Positions 8,691 through 17,719 of a stretch of 64,000 nucleotides of DNA are shown piece after piece. Source of the stretch: Rhizobium esperanzae. GTDB taxonomy: Bacteria > Pseudomonadota > Alphaproteobacteria > Rhizobiales > Rhizobiaceae. Position 1 is the stretch's first letter. Each line of letters begins with the position of its first letter. The position numbers were made by a program, and so were the translations under genes. The notes under the pieces are model-generated. The model was not told the origin of the DNA and made no database searches. It worked only from the letters and a program-made list of their open reading frames with translations. The stretch covers positions 1 through 64,000 of the forward strand of contig NZ_MXPU01000007.1 of assembly GCF_002204185.1 (NCBI RefSeq), written 5' to 3'.

Positions 8691-10217
8691 TCATTGTGCT
8701 GCGGCCCAGCACTTGATGCCGGCCTTCTTCAAGGCCTTGCAGGCATTGACCGCATCGCGCTGATCGTCAAAGCCGCCGAAGCGGGCGCGGTAGACCTGGT
8801 CGTTGCCAGCGCCGTAGGCGACGGCGAAGGGCTTTGCCGAGGCCAGCGCCTTGCCGCCCTTGCTCTTGGCGCTCTCCAGGAGGTCCATGGCCATCTGCCG
8901 GCTCGGCGAGACGCCGACCTGGACGACCCAGCCCGCAGGCGCAGCACTTGCCGGGGTGGCGTTGGTCGATGCGGTCGTGACGTGATCGACGGCGGCGTTA
9001 TCCTGTGCAGCAGGTGCGGCGACCGGAGCCTGCTGCTTGAAGCTCGTGGTCTTGACCTTCGTCGGCGCCGGCATCGTCTGGGCGACCAGCGGATTGTCGG
9101 ACTTCGGGGCCGATGTTTCGGTATAGGCGACTTCGGCCTCGGCCACCTGATAACGGGCATCCGGCAGCGGGCCCTTATGCGGCAGGCTGAGATCGGCGAC
9201 AGCGGCAGAAATCGGCGGCTGCGCCGCAGTGATCGTCTTTGCGACCTGTTCCGGGGCGACCTGCTGCCGAGCCTTCTGCGGCTGAACCGGAGCAGGCGTT
9301 TCGATCATTTCAGGGGCAGGGGCTGCCTGGGCCACCAGCGCCGAATTTCCGCCGCGGCTCGACGCCTTCGGCAGGTAGGTGGCGATCAGATTGCGCATCT
9401 GGGCATCGCGAGCCGACCCGGAAGTGCCGCCGAGCACGACGCTGACGATCGACTTCCCGTCGACCTGTACCGAACTCACAAGGTTGAAGCCGGCGGCGCG
9501 CGTATAACCGGTCTTGATGCCGTCGACGCCGCGCACGGAGCCGACCAGCCGGTTGTGGCTGCGAATCGTGCGGGTGCCGAACTTGAAGGCGCGGGTGGAG
9601 AAATAACCGTAATATTGCGGGAAATGCTGGCGAAGGGCGATGCCGAGGCGGGCTTGGTCGCGCGCCGTCGTCATCTGCGCCGTATTCGGCAGGCCGTTGG
9701 CGTTGCGATAGGTGGTGCGCGTCATGCCGAGCGCATGCGCCTTGGCGGTCATCATCTGGGCGAATCGGTCTTCGCTGCCGCCGAGCATCTCGCCAAGCGC
9801 GGTTGCCGCATCATTAGCCGACAGAGTGACGAGACCGAGGATGCCCTGCTCGACGGTGATAGTGCCGCCGGCGCGCACGCCAAGCTTGGTCGGCGCCTGG
9901 GCGGCCGCGTGAGCGGAGAAGGGAACCGGCGTATCGAGGCGGATGCGACCCTGCTCCAAAGCCTCGAAGGTCATATAAAGGGTCATCATCTTAGTCAGCG
10001 AGGCAGGATATTGCAGCCGATCGGCATTCTCGCTGTAGAGAACGTTGCCGGTCTTGGCGTCGACGACGATGCCCGCATATTTCGGATTGGCCGCCTCCGC
10101 GTCGGCATTGACCGAATCAATCAAGACGACCGTGAGAGCCATCGAAAGGATCGCCAGGAGCTTTGCGAAAAAGCTGCCGGACCGGGATGATGATACGGAG
10201 GAGACTGACCTTGACAC
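8691..10217 (-). CDS. D-alanyl-D-alanine carboxypeptidase with C-terminal SPOR domain
   Basis: A 508-residue penicillin-binding protein of the DacA/DacF type, which trims the terminal D-Ala from peptidoglycan stem peptides in the periplasm. A signal/anchor segment (residues 17-36) precedes the S11 peptidase domain (45-275), with SLTK (active Ser), SAN and KTGYT motifs in order. A long Pro/Ala linker (about 280-425) follows, then a SPOR domain (GWVVQVGVSPSRQMAMDLLESAK... to the end) that binds denuded glycan at the septum. The start is GTG at 10217. The division-site targeting by SPOR is inferred from the domain. Confidence 0.93.
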   Translation of the reverse strand: MSRSVSSVSSSRSGSFFAKLLAILSMALTVVLIDSVNADAEAANPKYAGIVVDAKTGNVLYSENADRLQYPASLTKMMTLYMTFEALEQGRIRLDTPVPFSAHAAAQAPTKLGVRAGGTITVEQGILGLVTLSANDAATALGEMLGGSEDRFAQMMTAKAHALGMTRTTYRNANGLPNTAQMTTARDQARLGIALRQHFPQYYGYFSTRAFKFGTRTIRSHNRLVGSVRGVDGIKTGYTRAAGFNLVSSVQVDGKSIVSVVLGGTSGSARDAQMRNLIATYLPKASSRGGNSALVAQAAPAPEMIETPAPVQPQKARQQVAPEQVAKTITAAQPPISAAVADLSLPHKGPLPDARYQVAEAEVAYTETSAPKSDNPLVAQTMPAPTKVKTTSFKQQAPVAAPAAQDNAAVDHVTTASTNATPASAAPAGWVVQVGVSPSRQMAMDLLESAKSKGGKALASAKPFAVAYGAGNDQVYRARFGGFDDQRDAVNACKALKKAGIKCWAAAQ

Positions 10218-10359
10218 TATTCCACTCTTCGCTTTGCATTTCAGACAATGGGCAGGAACCGCACACCCCCCCGCCGCACAGCTCGTCTTTTTGAAATTAC
10301 CGATTCAGCGTTACCAATCCGTTTATGATGAATCGTTTCATGCCTTCTCCGCCGGCATT

Positions 10360-11106
10360 TTAGGGACCTGTCACAGAACGGTTCACAAGACGCGGCTCCA
10401 CAAAGAGTCTGATCGCGGCATCAATATGTTCCCAGTCCGCGAGATGGCTGCTGGAGAAGCGGTAGAGGACGCTGAGATCCTTGCCGACCTTGATGTCGCG
10501 CTGACAATCTCCGCTTGCCGCCTTGTCCGGAGTTGAAGGCAATATGCAGCGCACGACGTAGTCCGGCCCGCCTTTGACCGGTGCCGTGAGCAGCACTTCT
10601 CCGCCATAACCTGCGTCGGCGCGAAGTCGATGGAGTGTCAATCCGTCCCGGAAAGGCTCGGCTGTTCCTTCGATCAGATGCGAATAGATCGGCTCCAGCC
10701 GGCCGGACATGTCGCGTGACATGGTGCTCTGGGCGATCTGCAGGAAGATGAGGCCGGAGGATTGGGAGATATCGTCGAATCGCAGATGGTTGTCCTTGCC
10801 GTAACCCCGCATGGAGGGCCAGGCGAGGTAAAGATCGACGCGCTCGGCGGCACCGTCATGTCTCTGGCTCGGGAAGCGAATGGTATTTTCGGGGAATTTC
10901 ACTGTGTCGCGACCGATGGTCAGCGTGATTTCAGCCGTGCTGTCGGTATTGCCGGCAAGGGAGATGTGCCGGCCGAACCAACGGCCGGCGATGCTGATGG
11001 CGACGGTCAGGACCGCCAGGACTGATATCGCCGCCATCGTGCGCAGGAGAAACCTCGTGGAAAGAAGCGGCTGCTCGTCGGGTGCGCTTTGGGCGGCTTG
11101 GCTCAT
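10360..11106 (-). CDS. Membrane-anchored protein of unknown function
   Basis: A 248-residue protein with one N-terminal transmembrane segment (about residues 24-45, AAISVLAVLTVAISIAGRWF) and a periplasmic remainder. The outer part contains a short repeated PENTIRFPSQRHDGAAERVDLYLAWPSMRGY segment and two cysteines (RCILPS, GDCQRD) likely to form a disulphide. I do not recognise a named domain. It lies just upstream of and parallel to the D,D-carboxypeptidase, but 140 bases separate them, so co-transcription is uncertain. Envelope function is a guess from context. Confidence 0.75.
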   Translation of the reverse strand: MSQAAQSAPDEQPLLSTRFLLRTMAAISVLAVLTVAISIAGRWFGRHISLAGNTDSTAEITLTIGRDTVKFPENTIRFPSQRHDGAAERVDLYLAWPSMRGYGKDNHLRFDDISQSSGLIFLQIAQSTMSRDMSGRLEPIYSHLIEGTAEPFRDGLTLHRLRADAGYGGEVLLTAPVKGGPDYVVRCILPSTPDKAASGDCQRDIKVGKDLSVLYRFSSSHLADWEHIDAAIRLFVEPRLVNRSVTGP

Positions 11107-11264
11107 GGCGGTTCTTCGCGTTTCGGTCCGCCGCAGGATGAACGTGAGCCGCCGGTGCCGATGATGAATCTCATCGACATGATCGAACCGGCAAGGTTAA
11201 TACTTCGCTAAGATTTCGGGGTCGCAGTTGTGCCGGGATGGACCCCTTGTCCCAAAAAGGAGCG

Positions 11265-11292
11265 AGCCGTTCCCGGGACAGCGGGAACGGCT
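11265..11292. terminator. Perfect 11-bp inverted repeat between BTLCP and membrane-protein genes
   Basis: AGCCGTTCCCG and CGGGAACGGCT form a perfect 11-bp stem around a 6-base loop. On the minus strand it is followed by CGCTCCTTTTT, so it probably terminates the minus-strand BTLCP gene ending at 11367. Confidence 0.6.
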
Positions 11293-11366
11293 CTTGGGCA
11301 CCGGTCGGGGACGGGATGCGGGGACTGACCGGGCCGAAACCTGTGCCGGCTTGGCCGGCGGTGGGC

Positions 11367-11972
11367 CTACTTGACGCTACCGACCGCAACAGCGCGGCCG
11401 TCCTGAAGCTTCGACCAGCGGGCCGGATCGCTTGCGGACTGGCGCTTCAGATAGGTGTATTCGGTGTCCGACCACAGCAGCACCTTGTTGCGCATGTTGT
11501 CGAGAATGAAGTCGCCGTGATCGGTGCGGACCGTCAGCACCGCATGGCCTTCGCCGTTCGGCTGCAGCACGACCGTAATCAGTGTGTCGGATGGCGAGAA
11601 GCCGTCCTCGATCAGCATCTTGCGCTTCAGCAGGGCATAGTCCTCGCAATCGCCGACGGTGGTCGGATAGGCCCAGCGCTCTTCGACGCCGTAGATCTGT
11701 TCATCCGTCTCCGGCTGGATCGACGAATTGACGGTGTAATTGACCTTGAGGATTTCCTTCCAGCGATCCTCCGTGAGCACGGCCGGCCCGGCATCGCCGC
11801 CGGCATAGGTGCATTCCGCCGGATTGGCCTTGCAGAATTCATAGTGTCCGATCGGCGGGCTGGCATTGCCCGCCAACGCCATGCTGGCGGGCGTTGCCTG
11901 TCCCGCGCCCGTCAGTGCCATCATGAGCGCACCGGCCAAAAGGCCGCCTTTCAGGATATTCGCAGCTGTCAT
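11367..11972 (-). CDS. Periplasmic transglutaminase-like cysteine peptidase (BTLCP/DUF920)
   Basis: A 201-residue exported protein with a signal peptide ending near AGQATP (residue ~28). It has the BTLCP catalytic triad: Cys in VGDCEDYALLKR, His in GEGHAVLTVRT, Asp in GDFILDNMRN. In other Proteobacteria LapG-type BTLCP enzymes cleave surface adhesins under c-di-GMP control. This branch is the shorter secreted rhizobial form and no LapD or adhesin gene is nearby, so its substrate is unknown. A PilZ protein about 1.7 kb away is the only c-di-GMP link in the neighbourhood. Confidence 0.9.
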   Translation of the reverse strand: MTAANILKGGLLAGALMMALTGAGQATPASMALAGNASPPIGHYEFCKANPAECTYAGGDAGPAVLTEDRWKEILKVNYTVNSSIQPETDEQIYGVEERWAYPTTVGDCEDYALLKRKMLIEDGFSPSDTLITVVLQPNGEGHAVLTVRTDHGDFILDNMRNKVLLWSDTEYTYLKRQSASDPARWSKLQDGRAVAVGSVK

Positions 11973-12324
11973 TGCCGTCTCCCCTAAGTTGAGGTGACAA
12001 TGACACGGACGTTTTTATCTCATGCAAAATTACGCAATAGAATTAAATGCTTAGTTGAGTCAAATGCCGATAAAACTTGGCTCGAATACCAATAAAATTC
12101 GGCACGCATTTGTGTCGAAGTCGATTAAAATTGTAATGGACGCGACAAGGACTTCGCCGACGGAAAGCCTGCGCTGCCGTCGCGTCGTTAAGAGCTGTCG
12201 CTGAGCCGGATAAATGCCTGCGGCGCTGCGGCGCGATGCTTGCGGTGGCGATGCCGGCGGAATCGGTCGGTTGGAACCTGCCGAAAGCAGAATATCGCTC
12301 GGATTCCGGGGGGCGGCATTAAAA
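11973..12324. other. AT-richer intergenic region, no gene seen
   Basis: These ~350 bases hold the promoter of the minus-strand BTLCP gene (start 11972) and the 3' flank of the iminopeptidase gene. The part from 12000 to 12140 is noticeably AT-richer than the surroundings, with repeated AATAAAA/TAAAATT tracts. I see no credible reading frame, hairpin or RNA. Confidence 0.5.
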
Positions 12325-13296
12325 TTATTTTTGAGGAAAATCGCGAAATCGATCGGTAGCGGCGACGATTGCCGCGCTCATATCGGGGTTTGCAGTGGAA
12401 TGGGAAGCGCGCGGCAGGATTACGAGCTCGCTTTGCGGCCAGGCGCGGGCCAGTTCCCAGGCGGTGACGAGCGGAGCCTCGATGTCGAACCGTCCCTGCA
12501 GCAGGATGCCGGGAATGCCGGCAAGCCGCGCGGCGTTCTTCAAGAGCACGCCATCCTCCAGCCAGGCGCCGTTGACGAAGTAGTGGGTGATGATGCGGGC
12601 GCGCGCCAGCACATAAGCCGGATCGGCCCAGCGGCGCGGCAGTCCTTCCCCGGCGAGCGGGATCGAAGCTGATTCCCAATCATGCCAGTCTTGCGCCGCC
12701 TTGAGGCGCGTCTCAGGATCCGGATCGTTGAGGAGGCGGTGATAGACGCTGGCCATGTCCTCATCCAGTCGTGGCGCGCAGGATTGTATCCCCTGGCGGA
12801 AACGGTGCCATTCTTCCGGAAAGAGCGGCGCCATGCCGCGACAAAGCCAGTCGATTTCCGATCGCCGCGTGGTGGTCACGCCCGATATGATGATCGCTGT
12901 GACATGCTGCGGATGCGTTTCGGCATAGGCGAGCGCCAGCGTCGAGCCCCAGGAGTTGCCGAAAAGCAGCCATCTGTCGATGCCGAGAAAGAGCCGCAGC
13001 TTCTCGATATCGGCCAGGAGATGCCAGGTCGTATTGAGGGAGAGATCGGTTTCGGGATCTGCAGCACTCGGCAGGCTCCGGCCACAATTGCGCTGGTCGA
13101 AGAGGATGATCCGATAGGCGTCCGGATCGAACTGCCGGCGCGCCGCGGTCGAACAGCCCGAGCCCGGCCCGCCATGCAGGACGAGTGCCGGCCGCCCCCT
13201 CGGGTTGCCGCAAGCTTCCCAATAGATCAGGTTGCCATCGCCCGTATCGAGCAGGCCGTGATCATAGGGTTCGATTTCCGGGTAGAGGGCTGGCAT
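12325..13296 (-). CDS. pip: Proline iminopeptidase
   Basis: A 323-residue alpha/beta-hydrolase of peptidase family S33 that releases N-terminal proline from peptides in the cytoplasm. It shows LHGGPGSGCS (oxyanion hole), DQRNCGRS, the nucleophile elbow GNSWGSTLALAYAETHP, catalytic Asp in LLQGRFDIEAP and His in PRASHST. The WEL/WxxWE cap-domain segments (DWHDWESASIPL) are typical. The usual DQRGxGRS is DQRNCGRS here. The length is normal for the family. No operon partner is evident. Confidence 0.92.
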   Translation of the reverse strand: MPALYPEIEPYDHGLLDTGDGNLIYWEACGNPRGRPALVLHGGPGSGCSTAARRQFDPDAYRIILFDQRNCGRSLPSAADPETDLSLNTTWHLLADIEKLRLFLGIDRWLLFGNSWGSTLALAYAETHPQHVTAIIISGVTTTRRSEIDWLCRGMAPLFPEEWHRFRQGIQSCAPRLDEDMASVYHRLLNDPDPETRLKAAQDWHDWESASIPLAGEGLPRRWADPAYVLARARIITHYFVNGAWLEDGVLLKNAARLAGIPGILLQGRFDIEAPLVTAWELARAWPQSELVILPRASHSTANPDMSAAIVAATDRFRDFPQK

Positions 13297-13631
13297 CGGT
13301 GCACCTGCGGTCGAGGCGGATCTTATCCATCATGTTCATGACGAAGGGAAGACGGACGGCGGCCGGAAATTCATCGACCCAAGATCCTGCTCAATTTCGC
13401 GCTGCCGGCTTCCGCCCGACCAGTGTCGCAGCTTGTTCCACCCATAATTCAACATGCTTTACTGGTTGGAACAACTTGCGACAAGATTTCGCACCAGCCT
13501 TCCAAAGCCGGATTTGCCGCCGCTTGCAGATCGCTTGTCGTGAGGCTCGCGCTTTCAACACGACCCGACCCGGTGTGCTCAGGACCTGGCACGAATTGAT
13601 CCGCCGCAAGGCATCGCGATTTTTCAGGCTG
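13297..13631. other. Intergenic region without recognisable gene
   Basis: About 335 bases between the iminopeptidase promoter and the 3' end of the PilZ gene. Open frames run through it on the plus strand, but they continue antisense into the PilZ gene and have no homology-like composition or RBS. No clear hairpin terminator is seen. Confidence 0.45.
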
Positions 13632-14246
13632 TCAAAGGAATTCGCGCAGTGTCTCGCGGGACTGGATCGAGAGGAATTCGATCGCCACACCTTCGACGAA
13701 GTGACGCACGACGCGGCCGCGCATGTTGCCGAGGCGCACCGCCGTTCCGATCGACGGACGCATTTCGACATCGATGGCGGCGCCTGACAGCGACAGGTCC
13801 ATGATGCGGCAGGTATAGCGCGTGCCATCCTCGAGCGTGAGTTCGGTCTTCGTATCACGCGGTGTCAGACGGTCGTGGCGACGATCTTCCGGCAGGCCGA
13901 GCTCGTGCTTGTTGGCAAGCCAGGTGAGTTGGGCGGCGAGCTTCTCGCGCTTGCGCTCGGTGGCATTGATCGACATGGTGAAGCCGCGGCCGTCGAGGGT
14001 CTGGACGTAACCTTCGACGCGCCCGAGATGGTCGATATAGGCGACGACGCGTTCGTTGGCGCGCGGCCGGCCGGAGCAGATGACGTACATGTCGCCGGGC
14101 GACATGTCGATCACCATGCATTCGAACTCCTCGTAATTCGCAAGCATCAGCCGGCCCTGCATATTGATCGGCACGCGCTGGAAAACGCCTTGTTCAGGGC
14201 GCGGCGCAGGTCGTTGCGTCTGAGCTGGCTGGAACGAGTGCATCAA
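13632..14246 (-). CDS. Tandem PilZ-domain protein (c-di-GMP effector)
   Basis: A 204-residue cytoplasmic protein with two PilZ-like barrels. The first (about residues 20-95) has a Met/Arg-rich strand pattern with DMSPGDMYVI but lacks the full binding motif. The second (about 120-200) has the c-di-GMP signature RRHDRLTPR followed by DLSLSGAAIDVE, the classic RxxxR and (D/N)xSxxG pair. PilZ proteins of this shape regulate exopolysaccharide or motility in response to c-di-GMP in rhizobia (general knowledge). The downstream partner is not encoded nearby. Confidence 0.9.
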   Translation of the reverse strand: MMHSFQPAQTQRPAPRPEQGVFQRVPINMQGRLMLANYEEFECMVIDMSPGDMYVICSGRPRANERVVAYIDHLGRVEGYVQTLDGRGFTMSINATERKREKLAAQLTWLANKHELGLPEDRRHDRLTPRDTKTELTLEDGTRYTCRIMDLSLSGAAIDVEMRPSIGTAVRLGNMRGRVVRHFVEGVAIEFLSIQSRETLREFL

Positions 14247-14367
14247 AGGGCTTCTTCACAAAAACTGGAGAGATCAATCCTTACCTCCAATCCATTAACA
14301 GAAGGTTGTTTCGCCTTATTGTGACATAGCCGAAAACGAGTGCGCGCCTTGTCCTGAAACGAGACGC

Positions 14368-14982
14368 TTAACGCGCCTCGGCACTCAGCAGCTGTGACAC
14401 CATGCGGCGCATGGCCTGGCCGAACCCGATGCCTTTTGCCGCGACGACCTCGTTGATCGAGCGCAGTTCGGCCGGCGTGGCGTTGCTGAATTTTTCGGGC
14501 AGCAGACGGCTGCGGTCGAGCGCCAGGAATTCCAGCGGCACGATCTCCAGCCAGCTCGCAGGCGCCTTCGGTGCGATCGCGCCGAGCAGCCGGTCGCAGG
14601 CGCCGTCCGACGAGCGCAGCGGCATCATGATGATCTCGAAGGAGGCCTGATGACCAACGGTGCTGTAGCCGGTGGTGTTGAACAGGGCCGGCATGGCATG
14701 GTCCATGACACCCATCGCTGTGCGTTCAATATCCGCGTGCTGGCCATGCGCCCAAAGAGACGAAAAACGTTCACCGCGCAGGTCGCGCCCGAAGAAATCG
14801 CAGATGCGGGTGCCGGCGAGCCGGAAAACGATGTCTCCGCCGTCGCGCGTCTCGAGGATGAAGAGACTTTGCAGTAGGTGCGGAACGGCAGAGGGTTCGA
14901 CCTGTGATTTCAGCGGCGCATCGGCAGCGCCGCGGATACGGTTCCAATAGTCAAAAATTTCGATGGTCGTTTGCACACGCAT
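14368..14982 (-). CDS. PAS-domain protein (PAS_5 type)
   Basis: A 204-residue protein matching the rhizobial PAS_5 family: IFDYWNRIRGAADAPLKSQVEPSAVPHLLQSLFILE, then FRLAGTRICDFFGRDLRGERFSSLW, a His/Glu region and a closing LGAIAPKAPASW. Such proteins sense small molecules or redox state, but no output domain is attached. Residues 150-204 are a helical C-terminal tail. The start is set at 14982 because homology begins with MRVQTTIEIFDYW; an upstream ATG at 15012 would add ten nonconserved residues. Confidence 0.85.
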   Translation of the reverse strand: MRVQTTIEIFDYWNRIRGAADAPLKSQVEPSAVPHLLQSLFILETRDGGDIVFRLAGTRICDFFGRDLRGERFSSLWAHGQHADIERTAMGVMDHAMPALFNTTGYSTVGHQASFEIIMMPLRSSDGACDRLLGAIAPKAPASWLEIVPLEFLALDRSRLLPEKFSNATPAELRSINEVVAAKGIGFGQAMRRMVSQLLSAEAR

Positions 14983-15084
14983 TTCACACCAACCTGTCCC
15001 ATTCAGGAGCATTTTCGGGCAGTCATTGCCCGTACAGCTTCTACCTTGCGGATTTCATGCCAGATCCAGGCCGTTAAGGTTAAG

Positions 15085-15228
15085 AAAGGGTTTCGGTTGA
15101 GGCGTGCCGTCTCTCGTGACAATGTCCAGCCATCGCTTCGACTTTCGGAGTTCAGCACGATCTGCCGATCCTGGGTCTTTCCAGGAATTCGGGTTACGCC
15201 GCCCGGCACTACGGGCGGCTTTTTTTTT
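15085..15228 (+). ncRNA. Candidate small RNA ending in a strong terminator
   Basis: Between the divergently oriented PAS and rhomboid genes, a stretch of about 100-140 bases ends with two consecutive hairpins. One is CCTGG/CCAGG at 15170-15185. The other is a strong intrinsic terminator at 15198-15219 (GCCGCCC/GGGCGGC) followed by nine T. No coding sequence ends there on the plus strand, so a short independent transcript is the simplest explanation. A possible promoter is TTGAGG near 15097 with an AT-containing -10 about 17 bases later. The 5' end is a guess and I cannot match it to a named RNA family. Confidence 0.4.
15198..15228 (+). terminator. Rho-independent terminator upstream of the rhomboid gene
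   Basis: GCCGCCC, 8-base loop, GGGCGGC, then TTTTTTTTT. It is the most canonical terminator in this part of the window. It lies 45 bases before the rhomboid start codon, so it must end a transcript from upstream (a candidate sRNA) or attenuate the rhomboid gene. Confidence 0.8.
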
Positions 15229-15272
15229 GACAGGCGCTCCTGTATGGCTGAGGCCTCAACGAGGCGATAAAT

Positions 15273-16061
15273 ATGAACGAGCAGACGGGCGAGCCAGACA
15301 AGGCGCCCGAACCTTCCGAGGTCCAGCCGCCGGCACGGCCCCCGCGCGTGCCGATCTTCAACCTTCCGCCGGCGCTGCTCTTCAGCCTTTGCCTGCTCAT
15401 CCTCATCTATGCGGTGCAGGCGCTCGTTCTCTCGGACGATGCGGTGAGCTGGCTGCTGTTTACCTTTGGTTTTGTCCCCGCTCGTTACGTGATTCCGTTG
15501 TCGCAGCAGGGGCTGGAGCTGTTCTGGACGCCCGTTACCTATTCGCTACTGCACGGCAGCACCCAGCATATCGTCTTCAACGCCTTCTGGCTGATGGCCT
15601 TCGGCGCGCCGGTCGTGCGCCGCATCGGGACGTTGCGGTTCCTGTTCTTCTGGATCTTGTCCGCCGTCGCTTCCGCCGCCCTGCACGCGATCCTCAACTG
15701 GGGAGACGTATCGCTGCTGATCGGCGCGTCGGGCGTCATTTCCGGGCTGATGGGCGCCGCCTGCCGATTCGCCTTTCCGGCCGATCGGCGACCGATGCCG
15801 GTGGCGCATCTCAATGCCCGGCTTTCCATCATCGACGCCCTGAAGAGCCGGACCGTCGTCATCTTCATGCTTCTCTGGCTGGTCGGCAACGCGCTCATCG
15901 CCGTCGGCATTCCGCTCGTCGGCGACAGCGACCAGGAGATCGCCTGGGACGCGCATATCGGCGGCTTCGTCTTCGGCTTCCTTTTGTTTTCGCTGTTCGA
16001 CCGGGCGCCACGGCCGCCTGCAGAACCGACGGGAGCGGCGAAGGATATGTTGCAATCCTGA
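15273..16061 (+). CDS. Rhomboid-family intramembrane serine protease
   Basis: A 262-residue inner-membrane protease that cleaves transmembrane substrates. A Pro-rich cytoplasmic N-terminus (1-30) precedes about six helices. Rhomboid landmarks are TPVTYSLLHGSTQHIVFNAFWLMAFG (HxxxN loop), the catalytic Ser in IGASGVISGLMGA and the catalytic His in WDAHIGGFVFGF. The GASG and AHIGG motifs together make an active enzyme likely. GAGGCG lies upstream of the start. Its substrates are unknown. Confidence 0.92.
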   Translation: MNEQTGEPDKAPEPSEVQPPARPPRVPIFNLPPALLFSLCLLILIYAVQALVLSDDAVSWLLFTFGFVPARYVIPLSQQGLELFWTPVTYSLLHGSTQHIVFNAFWLMAFGAPVVRRIGTLRFLFFWILSAVASAALHAILNWGDVSLLIGASGVISGLMGAACRFAFPADRRPMPVAHLNARLSIIDALKSRTVVIFMLLWLVGNALIAVGIPLVGDSDQEIAWDAHIGGFVFGFLLFSLFDRAPRPPAEPTGAAKDMLQS

Positions 16062-16155
16062 GCGGGGCGGTGCACCATCGAACGATCCGCGATCGGGGGA
16101 GAAACCGCCGCGGACGCCTGTGACAGATGTCACGGGCTCGACATAGGAGGTTCGA

Positions 16156-16590
16156 ATGACCAGTTCAGTCAAAGCAATCCTCGACCTGAAGGGCAGGGAC
16201 GTCATCACCGCCGGGCCGAACACCACCGTCGCTGAGGCGGCCGCCATTCTGAGCAAGAAGAAGATCGGCGCCATCGTGGTCGTCGGCATGGAAAACCGGA
16301 TTTCCGGCATGTTCACCGAGCGCGATCTCGTGCATGCCATCGCCAAGCACGGCAAGGAGAGCCTCGATCAGCCGCTCTCGCAGGTGATGACTTCAAAGGT
16401 CTACCGTTGCCACGAGGAGACGACCGTCAACGAACTGATGGAACTGATGACCAGCCGCCGCTTTCGCCACGTTCCGGTAGAAAGCAACGGCAAGCTTGCC
16501 GGCATCATCTCGATCGGCGACGTGGTGAAGTCTCGGATCGCCGAAGTCGAGCGCGAGGCCGAGGACATCAAGGCCTATATTGCCGGCTGA
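16156..16590 (+). CDS. CBS-domain pair protein
   Basis: A 144-residue stand-alone protein made of two CBS domains (about residues 8-65 and 75-130). These form one Bateman module binding adenine nucleotides. Landmarks are VAEAAAILSKKKIGAIVVVG, ISGMFTERDLVHAIA, FRHVPVESNGKLAGIISIGDVVKSRI. A perfect AGGAGG lies 7 bases before the start. Small CBS-pair proteins act as energy sensors, and the partner is unknown. It is followed by the convergent patatin gene. Confidence 0.92.
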   Translation: MTSSVKAILDLKGRDVITAGPNTTVAEAAAILSKKKIGAIVVVGMENRISGMFTERDLVHAIAKHGKESLDQPLSQVMTSKVYRCHEETTVNELMELMTSRRFRHVPVESNGKLAGIISIGDVVKSRIAEVEREAEDIKAYIAG

Positions 16591-16640
16591 GGGTCCGGCT
16601 GTGCGTTTAAACGTGCTGTCGCTCCTATCGGGGCGACGCT

Positions 16641-17603
16641 TCACGGAGGACTGGCGTAGACTTCCTGCATGCGCTTGATCTCGGGAAGCCTGGCTCTCGC
16701 TTCCTCGTAACCGCGTTCGATCGCCTCACCGGCGCGGTGAAATTCCGAGAGGCCGATATAGCTCAGGCGCGGCTGCAGCGAAATGTCGGGCGGATCGCCG
16801 GCCAGGCGGGCGCGGGCAATCCTGTCCTGGATGATGTTGAAAGCCTGCACCATGACACCGGTCATGCCGAGGCGGGCATAGGGCGCCTCTTCCTGTTTCT
16901 GCAATTCCTGCTGCGAGAGGCTGGCATTGTGCCGGACCACGGCCGAGCGGCCGTAGAGATCGTAATTGAGATTGACGGCGACGACCAGCGGCTGCTCATA
17001 GGCACGGCAGACGGAGACGGGAACCGGGTTGACCAGCGCGCCGTCGACCAGGGTGCGATGATTGCTGCGGACCGGCTCGAAGATGCCCGGCAGGGCATAA
17101 GAGGCGCGCAGCGCCGTGATCAGCGAACCATTGGCGATCCAGACCTCGTGGCCGGTATTGACCTCGGCCGCGACCGCGACGAACGGCCGGTCCAGATCCT
17201 CGACGTTCAGGCCCTCGAGATGCTCCTGCATGCGCTTGGTCAGCCGCATGCCGCCGAACAATCCGCTGCCGCCGATCGTCAGATCGAGCAGACTGGCGAT
17301 GCGGCGCATGGTCAGCGAGCGTGCGAAGCTTTCGAGTTCATCGAGTTTGCCGGCGAGATAGCAGCCGCCGACCAGCGCGCCGATCGATGTGCCGGCGATC
17401 ATGCCGATCTCGATCCCGGCCTCGTCCAGAGCGCGCAAGACGCCGATATGGGCCCAGCCGCGGGCTGCGCCGCCGCCAAGCGCGAGCGCGATCTTGATTC
17501 TGTTGACAGGCGCGGGCGCAGGGATTGTCTCGAGTATCGTCGATATGCCGGAACCGGAACCTTCGCCTTCAGCGCTTTGACGGTGCAGACTCCAGTTCAG
17601 CAT
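16641..17603 (-). CDS. Patatin-like phospholipase (NTE/RssA type)
   Basis: A 320-residue protein with a patatin domain from about residue 35 to 200. It has the oxyanion loop ALGGGAARGWAHIG, the nucleophile elbow GTSIGALVGG and the catalytic Asp in VDGALVNPVP, giving the Ser-Asp dyad of bacterial RssA-like lipid hydrolases. There is no signal peptide. It is third in line after folE and hisI on the minus strand, 116 bases downstream of hisI. The substrate is not predictable beyond acyl lipids. Confidence 0.9.
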   Translation of the reverse strand: MLNWSLHRQSAEGEGSGSGISTILETIPAPAPVNRIKIALALGGGAARGWAHIGVLRALDEAGIEIGMIAGTSIGALVGGCYLAGKLDELESFARSLTMRRIASLLDLTIGGSGLFGGMRLTKRMQEHLEGLNVEDLDRPFVAVAAEVNTGHEVWIANGSLITALRASYALPGIFEPVRSNHRTLVDGALVNPVPVSVCRAYEQPLVVAVNLNYDLYGRSAVVRHNASLSQQELQKQEEAPYARLGMTGVMVQAFNIIQDRIARARLAGDPPDISLQPRLSYIGLSEFHRAGEAIERGYEEARARLPEIKRMQEVYASPP

Positions 17604-17719
17604 TGCGCTCTCCCCTCCAGCAGAACACGTATGTCACGATAGTGTGCCCGATCGGTTGCCAAATGGTATATAGAACCGGTTTCTGGCGCAATAAGGGGCA
17701 AATGCCCGGGACGGTCAGT

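Noticed and set aside
8418-10190. 590-codon plus-strand frame opposite the D,D-carboxypeptidase
   Set aside because: Arg/Gly-rich shadow; the SxxK, SxN and KTG motifs are all on the minus strand.
12214-12672. Plus-strand frame overlapping the iminopeptidase 3' end
   Set aside because: No RBS or homology; iminopeptidase coding on the minus strand explains the open frame.
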